Notes under the pieces: generated by a model | What the model saw: the letters and a program-made list of their open reading frames with translations, nothing else | Databases searched by the model: none | What the model was told of the DNA's origin: nothing | Part shown: piece by piece, positions 10,847-20,876 of the stretch | Layout: every line of letters begins with the position of its first letter | Numbering within the stretch: the stretch's first letter is position 1 | Position numbers and translations under genes: made by a program | Assembly: GCA_016714975.1 (NCBI GenBank) | Contig: JADKBR010000007.1 | Span: forward strand, 62,001-126,000 | Direction of reading: 5' to 3' | DNA: 64,000 nucleotides | Origin: Candidatus Dechloromonas phosphorivorans | GTDB lineage: Bacteria > Pseudomonadota > Gammaproteobacteria > Burkholderiales > Rhodocyclaceae

Positions 10847-11821
10847 ATGTTCAGTTTCGTCAAGAAATCCGGCGCCGAAGTGACGCCCGTTGCGCCCACG
10901 GATGCCGGTGCCACGCCCAAGTGGCGTGAGCGTCTGTTCAAGGGCCTGGCCAAGACGCGTGCCCAATGGGGCGGCAAGCTCAAGAGCATCTTCTCGCGCG
11001 GCAAGGTCGACGACCAGTTTCTCGAGGAACTGGAAACCATGCTGCTCACCAGCGACGTCGGAATCGAGGCAACCACGCGCCTGCTCGACGATTTGAAGAT
11101 CGCGGCCGAGTTCGAGAAACTCGATACCCCGGAGGGTATCCAGAGGGCACTCGCCCGACTCCTCTGCGCGACCCTGCAGCCGCTCGAAAAGCCGCTAGAT
11201 GTCAGTGGCCACAAGCCGTTCGTGATCATGATCGCCGGTGTCAATGGCGCCGGCAAGACGACGTCGATCGGCAAGCTGGCCAAGTATTTTCAGAACCACG
11301 GCAAGAGCGTGCTGCTCGCCGCCGGCGACACCTTCCGCGCTGCCGCCCGCGAGCAGCTGGAGACCTGGGGCCGGCGCAACAACGTGACGGTCATCGCGCA
11401 GGACAAGGGCGATCCGGCGGCTGTCGTCTTCGATGCCATTATGGCGGCCAAGGCACGCGGCATCGACATCGTTCTGGCCGATACCGCAGGCCGCCTGCCG
11501 ACCCAGTTGCACCTGATGGAAGAGATCGCCAAGGTCCGCCGCGTCATCCAGAAGGTCGACCCGACCGGCCCCCACGAGACCCTGCTCGTGCTCGACGCCA
11601 ACATCGGCCAGAATGCACTGCAGCAGGTCAAGGCCTTCGACAAGGCCATCCGTGTCAGCGGGCTGGTCCTGACCAAGCTCGACGGCACCGCCAAGGGCGG
11701 TGTCGTCCTGGGAATTGCCCACGAGTGCCCGAAGCCGATCCGCTTCATCGGCGTCGGGGAGCAGATCGACGACCTGCGCCCATTCTCTGCGCGGGATTTT
11801 GTGGACGCGCTGTTCGAATGA
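10847..11821 (+). CDS. ftsY: Signal recognition particle receptor FtsY
   Basis: 324 residues. SRP-family GTPase: P loop GVNGAGKTTSIGKLA, DTAGRLPT, TKLDGTAKGG and the closing GVGEQIDDLRPF. Short basic N-terminal region for membrane association. Targets ribosome-SRP complexes to SecYEG. First gene of ftsYEX, overlapping ftsE by four bases (ATGA). Confidence 0.97.
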   Translation: MFSFVKKSGAEVTPVAPTDAGATPKWRERLFKGLAKTRAQWGGKLKSIFSRGKVDDQFLEELETMLLTSDVGIEATTRLLDDLKIAAEFEKLDTPEGIQRALARLLCATLQPLEKPLDVSGHKPFVIMIAGVNGAGKTTSIGKLAKYFQNHGKSVLLAAGDTFRAAAREQLETWGRRNNVTVIAQDKGDPAAVVFDAIMAAKARGIDIVLADTAGRLPTQLHLMEEIAKVRRVIQKVDPTGPHETLLVLDANIGQNALQQVKAFDKAIRVSGLVLTKLDGTAKGGVVLGIAHECPKPIRFIGVGEQIDDLRPFSARDFVDALFE

Positions 11822-12468
11822 TTGTCGCCAGCCACCTGAGCAAACGTTATCCGGGCGGCTACGAGGCCATCAAGGACGTGAGCTTCGCCATCGAAGCCGG
11901 GCAGATGGTCCTGATCACCGGCCATTCCGGCGCCGGCAAAACGACGCTGGTCAAGCTGATCGCCTCGATCGAACGACCGACCTCGGGCAGCCTGGTGGTC
12001 AACGGCCAGAACCTTTCGGCGCTGCGCCGGAGCGCCATCCCCTACCTGCGGCGAAATTTCGGCATGGTCTTTCAGGACCAGAAGCTGCTGTTCGACCGCA
12101 GCGTCCTCGACAATGTGCTGCTGCCCCTGCAGATTGTCGGACAGCCGCGCCGCGAGGCGATCCGCCGGGCCCGAGCCGCACTCGACAAGGTCGGCCTGCT
12201 GGCACGGGAGAAGGCGTCGCCAATCGCGCTTTCCGGGGGCGAGCAGCAACGACTGGCCATCGCCCGCGCGGTCGTCAATCGCCCCGCCGTATTGCTCGCC
12301 GATGAGCCAACCGGCAACCTCGACATCGATTCGGCGAACGAGATTCTCGATATTTTCGCCGCTTTTCATCAGGTTGGCGTCACGATCGTGGTCGCCACCC
12401 ACGACCAGCACTGGATTGAGCGTTATCACCCGAACGTCCTGCACCTCGATCACGGGTGGCTCTTGTGA
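11818..12468 (+). CDS. ftsE: Cell-division ABC transporter ATP-binding protein FtsE
   Basis: 216 residues starting [17 protein letters not shown]. Walker [14 protein letters not shown], signature [14 protein letters not shown], Walker [13 protein letters not shown] and the H-loop histidine in VATHD are all present. With FtsX it regulates septal peptidoglycan hydrolases. The ATG overlaps the ftsY stop; the end overlaps the ftsX GTG start (GTGA). Confidence 0.96.
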   Translation: MIVASHLSKRYPGGYEAIKDVSFAIEAGQMVLITGHSGAGKTTLVKLIASIERPTSGSLVVNGQNLSALRRSAIPYLRRNFGMVFQDQKLLFDRSVLDNVLLPLQIVGQPRREAIRRARAALDKVGLLAREKASPIALSGGEQQRLAIARAVVNRPAVLLADEPTGNLDIDSANEILDIFAAFHQVGVTIVVATHDQHWIERYHPNVLHLDHGWLL

Positions 12469-13365
12469 ACGCCTGGTTCGCCCAGCACAGCTCGGCACTC
12501 GCGTCGGCTTTCCGCCGCCTGTGGTCAGCGCCGCTCAATACCCTGCTCTCGCTGCTGGTCATTGGCATCGCGCTGACCCTGCCCGCCTTTGGTTACGTGC
12601 TGCTCGACAACCTGCGCGATCTCGGCCGCAACGTATCCGGCGTCCAGCAGATCAGCCTGTTCATGAACCTTGACGCCAGCAAGAAGGAGGTCGGGGAAAT
12701 CGAGAACCGGCTCAGGCAGGCAGCCACCGGAAAATGGCGCTTCGTGCCCAAGGAAGAGGCGCTCAAGCGCATGCAGACGAGCGAAGGCATGGCCGAAATC
12801 GTCGCCAGCCTGCCGCGCAATCCACTGCCGGACGCCTTCATCGTTGAACCGACCAATACCGCGCCAGAAGCTCTGGAGATCCTGCGCAAAGAAATCGCCG
12901 GCTGGCCCAAGGTCGCCCATGTCCAGCTCGATGCGGCCTGGGTCAAGCGCTTTGATGCCTTCCTGCGGCTGGCCCGGCTGGCGCTGTGGATGCTCGCCGG
13001 CATCTTCGCTGCCGGTCTGGTGGCCGCAACCTTCAACACCATCCGCCTGCAGGTCATGGCGCTGGCCCGCCGAGATCGAGGTGGCGCGCATGATCGGCGC
13101 AACCGATGTCTTCATCCGCCGCCCCTTCTATTATTTCGGCGCGCTGCAGGGCGCGCTCGGCGGGTTGCTGGCTGCTGCGCTGGTAGTCGGCGCGTTGCTA
13201 ATGCTGGCTGGGCCGGTCGGCGAACTGGCAGCGCTTTATGGCGGCAGCTTCAGCCTGCGTTTGCCGGGCGCCATCGAGGTTGCCGCGCTGGCTGGCATCG
13301 GCGCCTTGCTTGGCTGGCTCGGCGCACAGCTATCCGTCAGCCTGTCGCTGCGGAAGTTTGACTAG
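12465..13365 (+). pseudogene. ftsX: Cell-division protein FtsX, one-base frameshift
   Basis: From GTG 12465 the frame encodes a good FtsX: N-terminal membrane helix, periplasmic loop, second helix, up to FNTIRLQVMALARR. It then goes out of frame near 13066-13071. The next frame continues with the expected EIEVARMIGATDVFIRRPFYYFG and two more membrane helices to the TAG at 13365. One base too many (or two missing) in CTGGCCCGCCGAG explains this. FtsX is a core division factor, so a sequence error is more likely than a dead gene. Confidence 0.9.
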
Positions 13366-15025
13366 CCCCATAAAACCAAGGGCTGGCACCAGCCGCCGGG
13401 AATTCCTCTTTACGGTAGGGGCTGCCGCGCTCGCCGGTTGCGCGCCTTCCGGAAAACTCCCGCTGCCCCCCGGCGAACTGCTCGGCATGTCGCACGCGCT
13501 CGGCCACCGCCTGCGCGATGGCGGCTTTCCGGCACCCTCGGAGACGCGCAAGACCGGTGTCGTGATCGTCGGCGCTGGGATTTCCGGCCTGGCGGCCGCC
13601 TGGAAACTGGCAAAGGCCGGGGTCGACGACTTCCTGGTACTTGATGCGGAAAGCCAATTCGGCGGCAATTCGCGTGCCGGGCAATCGCCCCTTGTCGCCT
13701 ATCCGTGGGGCGCCCACTACTTGCCGTTGCCGACACGCGAGTCCACGGCAGTGCGCGAACTGCTGGCCGAACTTGGCGTCCTGCACGGCGATCCGGCTGC
13801 CGCGAAGCCGGCCTACGACGAGCGCTACCTGTGCGCGACGCCGCAGGAGCGCGTCTATCGCAACGGCCTGTGGGAGGAAGGGCTGCTGCCGCATCGCGGG
13901 GTCGACGCCGGCGAACGCGAACAGCAGCGGCGTTTCCACGAGCGCGTGGACGAACTGAAAGAAACGCGCGGCCGGGACGGCCGGCGCGCCTTCGCCATCC
14001 CCATGGAACTCTCCAGCCGCGACCCCGAGTGGCGGGCGCTCGATCGCATTTCCTTCAGCCGCTGGCTGACCGAAAACGGCTTCACGGCCCCCACCCTGCA
14101 CTGGCTGGCCAACTATGCAACGCGCGACGATTACGGGATGGCTTACGACCAAACCTCGGCCTGGGCCGGCCTGCACTACTTCGCCTGCCGCACCGGCGAG
14201 GCCGCCAATGCCGCCAGCGATGCCGTGCTCACCGCGCCGGATGGCAACGCCTGGCTGGCGCGCGGCCTGGCCCGACAGGCCGCGGGGCGCATCCTGACCG
14301 ATGCGCTGGCCTGGCGCATTGAGGAAGGAAAGTCGTCTGTTGCCGTCGACGTGCTGCAAGGGGCAAAAACCACCCGCATCGAAGCGCGGCAAGTGATCTG
14401 GGCCGCCCCCGCCTTCGTCTTGCCGCGAATCTGGCTGGCGATGCCCGGCGAATTGAAGCATGCTGCGCTGGCCGGTGACTACGCGCCGTGGCTGACGGCA
14501 AACCTGCATCTGGCCGATTTTCCCGAGGAGCGCCACGGCGCCCCGCCCGCCTGGGACAACGTGTTTTACGACAGCCCCGGCCTCGGCTACGTGTTGGCGA
14601 CCCATCAACTGATCCGCCGCCGCCTGCCCGGCACCGTCTTCACCTACTACCGCGCCCTGCACGACGTGACTCCCGCCGAAGGGCGTCGCCTGCTCCTCGA
14701 AACTCCGCGCGAAGCCTGGGCCGAAGGCATCCTCGCCGAACTCGAGCGCGTGCATCCCGACATCCGCAGAGTGACCACGCGCCTCGACATCTTCCGCAAC
14801 GGCCACGCCATGCGCCGCCCGGTGCCGGGCAGCCTGTTCGATGGTCAACGCGAAAAACTGGTCAATTTCCGCCACCCGCGCATCGCGCTGGCGCACGCAG
14901 ATCTGTCGGGGTTCTCGCTGTTCGAGGAAGCGCAGTATCGTGGTATCGTTGCAGCAGGGCAGGTGCGTTCGTCCGCCAGCTTCCGGGCATCTGCCTCCGG
15001 CCAAAACGGGGTTCGCGCCATTTGA
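13358..15025 (+). CDS. FAD-dependent amine oxidase-like protein with Tat signal
   Basis: About 555 residues. A twin-arginine leader (SRREFLFTVGAAALAGCAP) suggests Tat export, possibly as a lipoprotein (LAGC). It is followed by the dinucleotide-binding motif VVIVGAGISGLAAAWKLAKAG (split over two lines) and a flavin monoamine-oxidase-like body. No ATG precedes the leader. The TTG at 13358 overlaps the ftsX stop and is the most likely start, but this is uncertain. Substrate unknown. Confidence 0.8.
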   Translation: MTSPIKPRAGTSRREFLFTVGAAALAGCAPSGKLPLPPGELLGMSHALGHRLRDGGFPAPSETRKTGVVIVGAGISGLAAAWKLAKAGVDDFLVLDAESQFGGNSRAGQSPLVAYPWGAHYLPLPTRESTAVRELLAELGVLHGDPAAAKPAYDERYLCATPQERVYRNGLWEEGLLPHRGVDAGEREQQRRFHERVDELKETRGRDGRRAFAIPMELSSRDPEWRALDRISFSRWLTENGFTAPTLHWLANYATRDDYGMAYDQTSAWAGLHYFACRTGEAANAASDAVLTAPDGNAWLARGLARQAAGRILTDALAWRIEEGKSSVAVDVLQGAKTTRIEARQVIWAAPAFVLPRIWLAMPGELKHAALAGDYAPWLTANLHLADFPEERHGAPPAWDNVFYDSPGLGYVLATHQLIRRRLPGTVFTYYRALHDVTPAEGRRLLLETPREAWAEGILAELERVHPDIRRVTTRLDIFRNGHAMRRPVPGSLFDGQREKLVNFRHPRIALAHADLSGFSLFEEAQYRGIVAAGQVRSSASFRASASGQNGVRAI

Positions 15026-15062
15026 ACCACTTGACGATCTATCGAAAACGAGGAGGTGCGTC

Positions 15063-15458
15063 ATGCGTAACAATGTTCTTGCTACTATCTCACTGCTAGT
15101 AGTGCTTGGGGCACGGGCTGACGAGGCAGGGACGAAGGTCACCGGGGAGGAATTGCGCAAGCTCGTGACCGGGGCAAACGTGACCCATGTGAACAAGTTT
15201 GGAAGTTTGCGTCGTTGGACGAATGAGCCGGACGGCTCGCTTCTGGCTTGGTCCAGCAATCAGAAGCATGGCAGCGCTACGGCCGCCCCGCGTTCGGCAC
15301 ATGGAAAATGGTCGATCAACGATGAGGGCAAGTATTGCATAGAGATCGACTGGAAACGGGACGATGAGAAATGGTGCGCTGCTATCATCAAGGCAACGGA
15401 CGGCAACTATTACCTGAGCTCGGTCGATCCAAGCCGCAAGATTGAATTCGCCAAGTAG
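15063..15458 (+). CDS. Small exported protein, DUF995-like
   Basis: 131 residues with a signal peptide (about 1-19) and a strong ribosome binding site (GAGGAGG) ahead of ATG 15063. The body contains GKWSINDEGKYCIEIDW and EKWCAAI, with two cysteines, resembling the DUF995 fold of periplasmic proteins. Function unknown. Confidence 0.75.
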   Translation: MRNNVLATISLLVVLGARADEAGTKVTGEELRKLVTGANVTHVNKFGSLRRWTNEPDGSLLAWSSNQKHGSATAAPRSAHGKWSINDEGKYCIEIDWKRDDEKWCAAIIKATDGNYYLSSVDPSRKIEFAK

Positions 15459-15482
15459 TGCTTTCTGGGCGCGCTCTTGCCT

Positions 15483-16697
15483 TCAGTACAACAGGATTCC
15501 CAGTTGCGCAGCATGCCAAGCTGTCTCATCGGATTGAGCTAGGGCATCCATCGCGGTGAGCGGGGCCAGTGGGTCATCCACCCATTCCCGCAGCAGCGGC
15601 GAGCCGTTGATCAGATCGATCGCCAGGCGGTCGTATTCGTATTCGTAGGCGAAGTCGCGCCATAGCGGGTAGTCGGGATACAGTCGCCTGATGGCCTTGA
15701 AGGCGAGTGCTTGCAGGCGCCAGGGGCGGAAGGCGGCGTGGTCGTAGGCAGGGCCTTCGGCATGGATCTGGATGCCGTTGCACAGCTTGCCGGCGTGCTT
15801 GTGGAAGGTCGGCTCGAACCAGATTTCGCGCAACTTGCAACCGGCCAGCCAGTGCGGCGCGAAGGCGTGCATTTCGGCGAGCACGGCGCGGGCATCGATG
15901 TCCGGCGCGCCGAAAATTTCCAGCGGGCGGGTCGTGCCGCGGCCTTCGCTCAGCGTCGTGCCTTCGAGCATCACGGTGCCAGCGTAGGCGCGCGCCATCC
16001 ACAGGTTGGGAGCGTTCGGGCTGGGGTTGATCCAGGTGCGTTCGCCGAGCGGCCAGCCGTAGCCGGGGGCGGCGCCGGGCTGCCAGCCCGACATTTCGAT
16101 GACGCGGTAGTCGACGTCGAGCTTGAGCGTGACGATGAACCAGTGGCCGAGTTCGCCCATGGTCAGGCCGTGGCGCATCGGCATCGCGCCGGCGCCGACG
16201 AAGCTCTCCCAGCCGTCGCGCAAAGTTAGCCCCTCGACCGGGCGGCCGGCCGGGTTGGGGCGGTCGAGCACCCAGACCGACTTGCCGTGCCGTGCGGCAG
16301 CCTCCAATACGTAGCGCAACGTCGTGATGAAGGTGTAGATGCGGCAGCCGAGATCCTGCAGGTCGACGAGCAGGATGTCGAAGCTGTCCATCATTGCTGC
16401 GGTCGGCCGGCGCACTTCGCCGTAGAGACTGAACACCGGGATGCCGTGCAGCGGGTCGCGGAAGTCGGGCGATTCGACCATGTTGTCCTGCTTGTCGCCG
16501 CGTAATCCATGCTGCGGGCCGAAGGCGGCACTCAGCCTGAGGTCGGGCAGGGCGGCCAGCGCGTCGAGCGAATGTGTGAGGTCGGCGGTCACCGAAGCAG
16601 GGTGGGCGAGCAGCGCGACCCGCTTGCCAACCAATGGGCGACGCAAGACAGGGTCGGCGAGGAGGCGGTCGATGCCGAACTGGATGGGACGGATCAT
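15483..16697 (-). CDS. DUF1343 protein, NamZ-like exo-beta-N-acetylmuramidase
   Basis: 404 residues from ATG 16697, which overlaps the upstream DOMON-like stop as ATGA. Family features include KRVALLAHPASVTADLTHSLD, AAFGPQHGLRGDKQDNM and VDLQDLGCRIYTFITTL. DUF1343 members such as NamZ remove terminal MurNAc from peptidoglycan fragments. I see no signal peptide, so a cytoplasmic cell-wall recycling role is possible; this is inferred from the family. Confidence 0.85.
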   Translation of the reverse strand: MIRPIQFGIDRLLADPVLRRPLVGKRVALLAHPASVTADLTHSLDALAALPDLRLSAAFGPQHGLRGDKQDNMVESPDFRDPLHGIPVFSLYGEVRRPTAAMMDSFDILLVDLQDLGCRIYTFITTLRYVLEAAARHGKSVWVLDRPNPAGRPVEGLTLRDGWESFVGAGAMPMRHGLTMGELGHWFIVTLKLDVDYRVIEMSGWQPGAAPGYGWPLGERTWINPSPNAPNLWMARAYAGTVMLEGTTLSEGRGTTRPLEIFGAPDIDARAVLAEMHAFAPHWLAGCKLREIWFEPTFHKHAGKLCNGIQIHAEGPAYDHAAFRPWRLQALAFKAIRRLYPDYPLWRDFAYEYEYDRLAIDLINGSPLLREWVDDPLAPLTAMDALAQSDETAWHAAQLGILLY

Positions 16698-17242
16698 GGT
16701 GCGGGTCTTTGCAGCGTCAGCGAAAAGCTCTGACGGAGATGGAAATCGGGCTGGGCGGCGCAATGGGTGAGCGCCCAGTAGCTCTTGCTGCCGTCGCGTG
16801 CCTTGATGACGGCACTCAGGCCGATGTTGAGAATGGCGCCCGCAGGCAACAGTTCCGGGGCGATCACGACGTCAAGGCGGAAGCCGTCGGGACAGTGATG
16901 GAAAGCGATCTGCGGTGCGACCGATGGAACGAAGCTGAGATCGCGTTCTCGGCAAGCGGCAAAGCAATAGATTGCCCACTGGCCTGACGGCGAGAAATTG
17001 AATTCACGGTATTCCAGACCGTCGACCGCAGCAACGAAGGCTTCGAGGCAAGTGTGCTGCCAGAGGCCGTCGCGGGCGGACGACGATGCCGGATCGGGAA
17101 TCCGGATCGCTGCCAGATCACCCCGCAGGCGATAGCAGACTGCCAGAGCACCGGCTTCGGCCAGGCAGGCGCTGACTTCCACGGCCAGGACAGATGAGCA
17201 CGCGCTGGCGGGATGGCAGTGCAGAGCGTGTTGCGCAGGCAC
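16694..17242 (-). CDS. DOMON-like domain protein
   Basis: 182 residues. LWQHTCLEAFVA, YREFNFSPSGQWAIYCF and the C-terminal SYWALTHCAAQPDFH are characteristic of the conserved DOMON-like family commonly found next to DUF1343 genes in betaproteobacteria. Coupled to the downstream NamZ-like gene by a 4-base overlap. Function unknown; possibly heme or sugar binding by fold. Confidence 0.8.
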   Translation of the reverse strand: MPAQHALHCHPASACSSVLAVEVSACLAEAGALAVCYRLRGDLAAIRIPDPASSSARDGLWQHTCLEAFVAAVDGLEYREFNFSPSGQWAIYCFAACRERDLSFVPSVAPQIAFHHCPDGFRLDVVIAPELLPAGAILNIGLSAVIKARDGSKSYWALTHCAAQPDFHLRQSFSLTLQRPAP

Positions 17243-17263
17243 GATTGGCGAGGACCTGGACGC

Positions 17264-18586
17264 TCAAAGGGCCTTGAACAGCACCTTTGACCTTCGCTGG
17301 TAGTTGTACATGTCGCGTTTCCGCGCCGGCAGGTCGTCGATGGAAGCAGGCTTGAAGCCACGCTCGACGAACCAATGCTCGGTGCGCGTGGTGAGCACGA
17401 AGAGGCGCTTCACACCAGTCTTTTTTGCACGACGCTCAACGCGCTTCATCAACTGCTCGCCGTAACCGCCTTCGCGATGTTCAGCACTGACCGCCAGACA
17501 GGCCAGCTCGGCGTAATCGTCCGAATGGGGATAGAAGGCCGCGCAGCCGACGATAATGCCATCGTGCTCGATAACGGAGAAATGATCGATCTCGCGTTCA
17601 AGCAGTTCGCGCGGCCGGTGAACCAGGACACCCTCGGCCTCAAGCGGTGCGATCAAGGCGATTAGTGCGCCGATGTCGTCCGGCTTGGCCTCGCGGATAT
17701 GCTCCAGCGACTCGCGTGTCACCACCGTGCCGATGCCATCATGGGTGAACAACTCACGCAGCAGCGATCCATCCTGTTCGAAACCGATCAGGTGCACTCG
17801 GCCAACACCCGCACGGCTGGCCCTGAGAACGCATGGAAGGCAGCGGCGCATGTCCGACGACAGCCAGTTGCCGCCCGCCTTGATCGTGTCAGCAACGCCG
17901 TCGGCTGTCATCTCTTCGATCAAGCCACCGCTCGGACTGGTGACGCCCGGGCTGTCGGTCAGGAAGACCAACTTGTCGGCCCCGATCGCAACGGCTACCG
18001 CCTCGGCCGCTTCTTCCATTGGCAGGTTGAAGATTTCGCCGGTCGGCGACGGGCCCTCGCAATTGAGCAGCACGATGTTGCCGAGACTGAGCTGCGCATG
18101 GATGCCTTCAGCATCAACCTTGCGCACCTTCCCGGTGTAATGCATGTCGACCCCGTCAAGCACGCCGATCGGCTGGCCGGTAATGAAATTGCCCCCGATG
18201 ACGCGGATCTGGCTGTTGGCCATTGGCGTGTTGGGCAGACCCTGGGAAAGCAGTGCTTCGATTTCGAGATAAACACTGCCGACGGCATCGAGCACACACT
18301 CCAGGGCTTTCGCATCGGTAATGCGATACCCGCGATGATATTTCGACTCGAGGTTCTTCTCGCGCAATTCCTCCTCTATCTGCGGTCGCGCCCCGTGCAC
18401 CAGAACCAGCCGGATGCCGAGGCTGACCAGCAGATTCACATCGTACGCCAGTGTCTTGGCAGACTCACTCGCCACCGCCTTGCCGCCAAAGGCAATGACG
18501 AAGGTCCTGCCGCGAAACGCATTGATGTAGGGCGTGACCGCCCTGAACCAGGAAACGAAAAGCTCGTCGTACGCGGCTTCAGTCAT
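17264..18586 (-). CDS. argA: Amino-acid N-acetyltransferase (N-acetylglutamate synthase)
   Basis: 440 residues. The N-terminal amino-acid kinase-like domain (about 1-290) is followed by a GNAT acetyltransferase domain (about 295-430) with the CoA-binding EHREGGYGEQLMKRVE. First step of arginine synthesis, acetylating glutamate. The GNAT ending (WFVERGFKPASIDDLPARK) is typical of classical ArgA. Confidence 0.95.
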   Translation of the reverse strand: MTEAAYDELFVSWFRAVTPYINAFRGRTFVIAFGGKAVASESAKTLAYDVNLLVSLGIRLVLVHGARPQIEEELREKNLESKYHRGYRITDAKALECVLDAVGSVYLEIEALLSQGLPNTPMANSQIRVIGGNFITGQPIGVLDGVDMHYTGKVRKVDAEGIHAQLSLGNIVLLNCEGPSPTGEIFNLPMEEAAEAVAVAIGADKLVFLTDSPGVTSPSGGLIEEMTADGVADTIKAGGNWLSSDMRRCLPCVLRASRAGVGRVHLIGFEQDGSLLRELFTHDGIGTVVTRESLEHIREAKPDDIGALIALIAPLEAEGVLVHRPRELLEREIDHFSVIEHDGIIVGCAAFYPHSDDYAELACLAVSAEHREGGYGEQLMKRVERRAKKTGVKRLFVLTTRTEHWFVERGFKPASIDDLPARKRDMYNYQRRSKVLFKAL

Positions 18587-18595
18587 CGCTGCTGG

Positions 18596-20095
18596 CTATT
18601 TCTTGCTGTCGTCCCGTTTCAAGGCTTGCTCGACACTCTCGCAGACGGTCTGCAGCACCTTGACCCGGGCAAAGTTCTTGTCGTTGGCTTCAACCAGAGT
18701 CCACGGCGCCAGCCCGGTCGAGGTACGATCAACCATGTCGCAGACAGCGGTAACGTAGTCATCCCACTTTTCCCGGTTGCGCCAATCCTCGTCGGTTATC
18801 TTGAAGCGTTTGAAGTCGGTGGCCTGGCGCTCCTCGAATCGGCGCAACTGCTCGTCGGCGCTGACCTGAAGCCAGAATTTGACGACCACCACGCCAGCAT
18901 CGGTCAACTGATGCTCGAAATCATTGATCTCGGCGAACGCCCGCAGCCAGTCAGCTTCGGTACAGAAACCCTCGACGCGCTCGACCAGCACGCGCCCGTA
19001 CCATGAACGGTCGAAGATCGCGACCCGTCCGGTGTGCGGCAGATGCCGCCAGAAACGCCACAGATACGGCTGAACGCGCTCTTCCGAAGTCGGTGCGGCA
19101 ATCGGGATAATCTGGTACTGGCGGGCATCGATTGGTGAGACCAGGCGGCGGATGGCACCGCCCTTCCCGGCCGCATCCGAACCCTCGAAAACCAGAACCA
19201 GCGACCGCTTCTGGAGAAAGCGCGGGTCACGCATCAGTTCTGCAAAACGGGACTGATACTTCGCGAGTTCGCGCTCGTAGTCCTTCTTGAGCAGGTGTTT
19301 TCCGAGATCCAGCTCGGTCAGCACGTTCTTCTGGTCGATGGCATGCATGATTGGCGGCGCCACCGGTACCTGCTGGCGACCCTGCTGCTGCAGGCGGAGT
19401 TGCAGTGCATTGAGAACGATGCGCCCGACAGTCAGCGAACGATATTCGTCATTCGTTCCCTCGACGATGATCCAGGGCGCATGGGCAGTATTGGTCACGC
19501 GCAGCACATGCCCCGCCACCTGCTGCAACTTGTCGTAGGTCTTCAGTCGCTCGTAGCTGGCCTTGGTCACACGCCAGGCAGTGCGCGGATTCCTCTCCAG
19601 GGCCTTCAGTCGCTGTTTCTGGCCATCCTTCGACAGATGAAACCAGAACTTCAGCACCAACGCGCCCTCATTGACCAGCATGGCCTCGAAGCGGTTGATG
19701 TCGTCAAGACGGTCGTCCATGTCGGTGACCGGCATCGTGCCCAGGATGCTGTCGGCGATCGGCTGTGAGTACCAGGAACCCGCAAAGATGCCAATCTTGC
19801 CCTGCGCCGGCAGCGCCCGCCAGTAGCGCCACATATAGGGACGCGAACGCTCTTCATCACTCGGCGCCGAAAAAGCCAGGGTCGAGATGTGCCGCGGATC
19901 CATCCAGGAATACAGCAGGTTGATGGTTTCGCCCTTGCCGCTGCCGTCGACCCCGCTGATCAGGATGATTACAGGAAATTCCTTCTTCTCCAGCATGTCA
20001 TACTGAGCATCAAGCAGCGCAGCGCGCAGCTTGGGCACCTCCTTCTTGAAGGTTTCCTTGTCTATGACGTGGCCCAACTCTGCTGATTCGAACAT
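18596..20095 (-). CDS. pap: Polyphosphate:AMP phosphotransferase (two PPK2 domains)
   Basis: 499 residues made of two tandem PPK2 domains. Each keeps a Walker A motif (ISGVDGSGKGETINLL and FEGSDAAGKGGAIRRL) and a lid-region arginine-rich WRYWRALP / WRFWRHLPHTG segment. Two-domain PPK2 proteins transfer phosphate from polyphosphate to AMP, giving ADP. Only ten bases from argA, with rsmE close upstream, so co-transcription is likely. Confidence 0.92.
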   Translation of the reverse strand: MFESAELGHVIDKETFKKEVPKLRAALLDAQYDMLEKKEFPVIILISGVDGSGKGETINLLYSWMDPRHISTLAFSAPSDEERSRPYMWRYWRALPAQGKIGIFAGSWYSQPIADSILGTMPVTDMDDRLDDINRFEAMLVNEGALVLKFWFHLSKDGQKQRLKALERNPRTAWRVTKASYERLKTYDKLQQVAGHVLRVTNTAHAPWIIVEGTNDEYRSLTVGRIVLNALQLRLQQQGRQQVPVAPPIMHAIDQKNVLTELDLGKHLLKKDYERELAKYQSRFAELMRDPRFLQKRSLVLVFEGSDAAGKGGAIRRLVSPIDARQYQIIPIAAPTSEERVQPYLWRFWRHLPHTGRVAIFDRSWYGRVLVERVEGFCTEADWLRAFAEINDFEHQLTDAGVVVVKFWLQVSADEQLRRFEERQATDFKRFKITDEDWRNREKWDDYVTAVCDMVDRTSTGLAPWTLVEANDKNFARVKVLQTVCESVEQALKRDDSKK

Positions 20096-20098
20096 CCT

Positions 20099-20836
20099 CT
20101 ACCCTCCTCTGAAATCACCCCACAAGGCTTGCATTGCCGCCAATGCGGCAATGCCTGCCGTTTCCGTGCGCAGGATCCGCGGACCCATGCGTACCGCCTG
20201 AAAACCCACCTGCCGCGCTGCAACGATCTCCTGCGGTTCAAGCCCGCCCTCGGCGCCGATCAGCAGTTCCACATTCCTCACCGGCTGCAGAGCACCGAGC
20301 GACTGCTCGGCATCAGGCGCCAAAATCAGCCGCAACGCCCCACTTGCCGGGCGTGCCAGCCAGTTCTCCAGCTTTTCCAGCGGCGCAAGCTGCGGCACCT
20401 GATTGCGCCCACACTGCTCGCAGGCCGCCGCCGCGACCCCCTGCCAATGCGCCACCCGACGAGCCGCCCGTTCACCGCTCAGGCGTGTCACGCTGCGCCG
20501 ACTGTCAACCGGCACGATACGCACTACGCCAAGCTCTACCGCCTTCTGCACGGTGTAATCCATTTTCTCGCCGGATTGCACCGCCTGAATCAATGTCAAA
20601 CGCAACCCCGATTCGCGCTCGATGTCACGCCATGCGCCCAGCGCCACGACCACGCGATCTTTCTCGATGCGTTCGATGCGCGCGTCATACTCACCGGCGC
20701 GACCATCAAAAAGCACAACCAACGCCCCCACCGGCAATCGCAGGACACGCACCGCATGCCGCGCCACCGGATCCGGCAAATCAATGCAGGCGCCCGGCGC
20801 AAGCGCCTCACGACAGTAGAAACGCGGCCGATTCAT
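20099..20836 (-). CDS. rsmE: 16S rRNA (uracil1498-N3)-methyltransferase
   Basis: 245 residues from ATG 20836 (MNRPRFYCREALAPG). SPOUT-fold signatures IGAEGGLEPQEIVAA and MGPRILRTETAGIAALA are present. The open frame continues upstream to 21109, but that extension is antisense to the neighbouring thioredoxin-fold gene. Methylates U1498 of 16S rRNA. Confidence 0.95.
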   Translation of the reverse strand: MNRPRFYCREALAPGACIDLPDPVARHAVRVLRLPVGALVVLFDGRAGEYDARIERIEKDRVVVALGAWRDIERESGLRLTLIQAVQSGEKMDYTVQKAVELGVVRIVPVDSRRSVTRLSGERAARRVAHWQGVAAAACEQCGRNQVPQLAPLEKLENWLARPASGALRLILAPDAEQSLGALQPVRNVELLIGAEGGLEPQEIVAARQVGFQAVRMGPRILRTETAGIAALAAMQALWGDFRGG

Positions 20837-20876
20837 GGGTGCTATTATGGTCGAAATCAAAGATCGGGGGAAACAC

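Noticed and set aside
12465..13365. Programmed ribosomal frameshifting in ftsX
   Set aside because: No slippery heptamer followed by a stem or pseudoknot at the switch, and FtsX is not known to use frameshifting.
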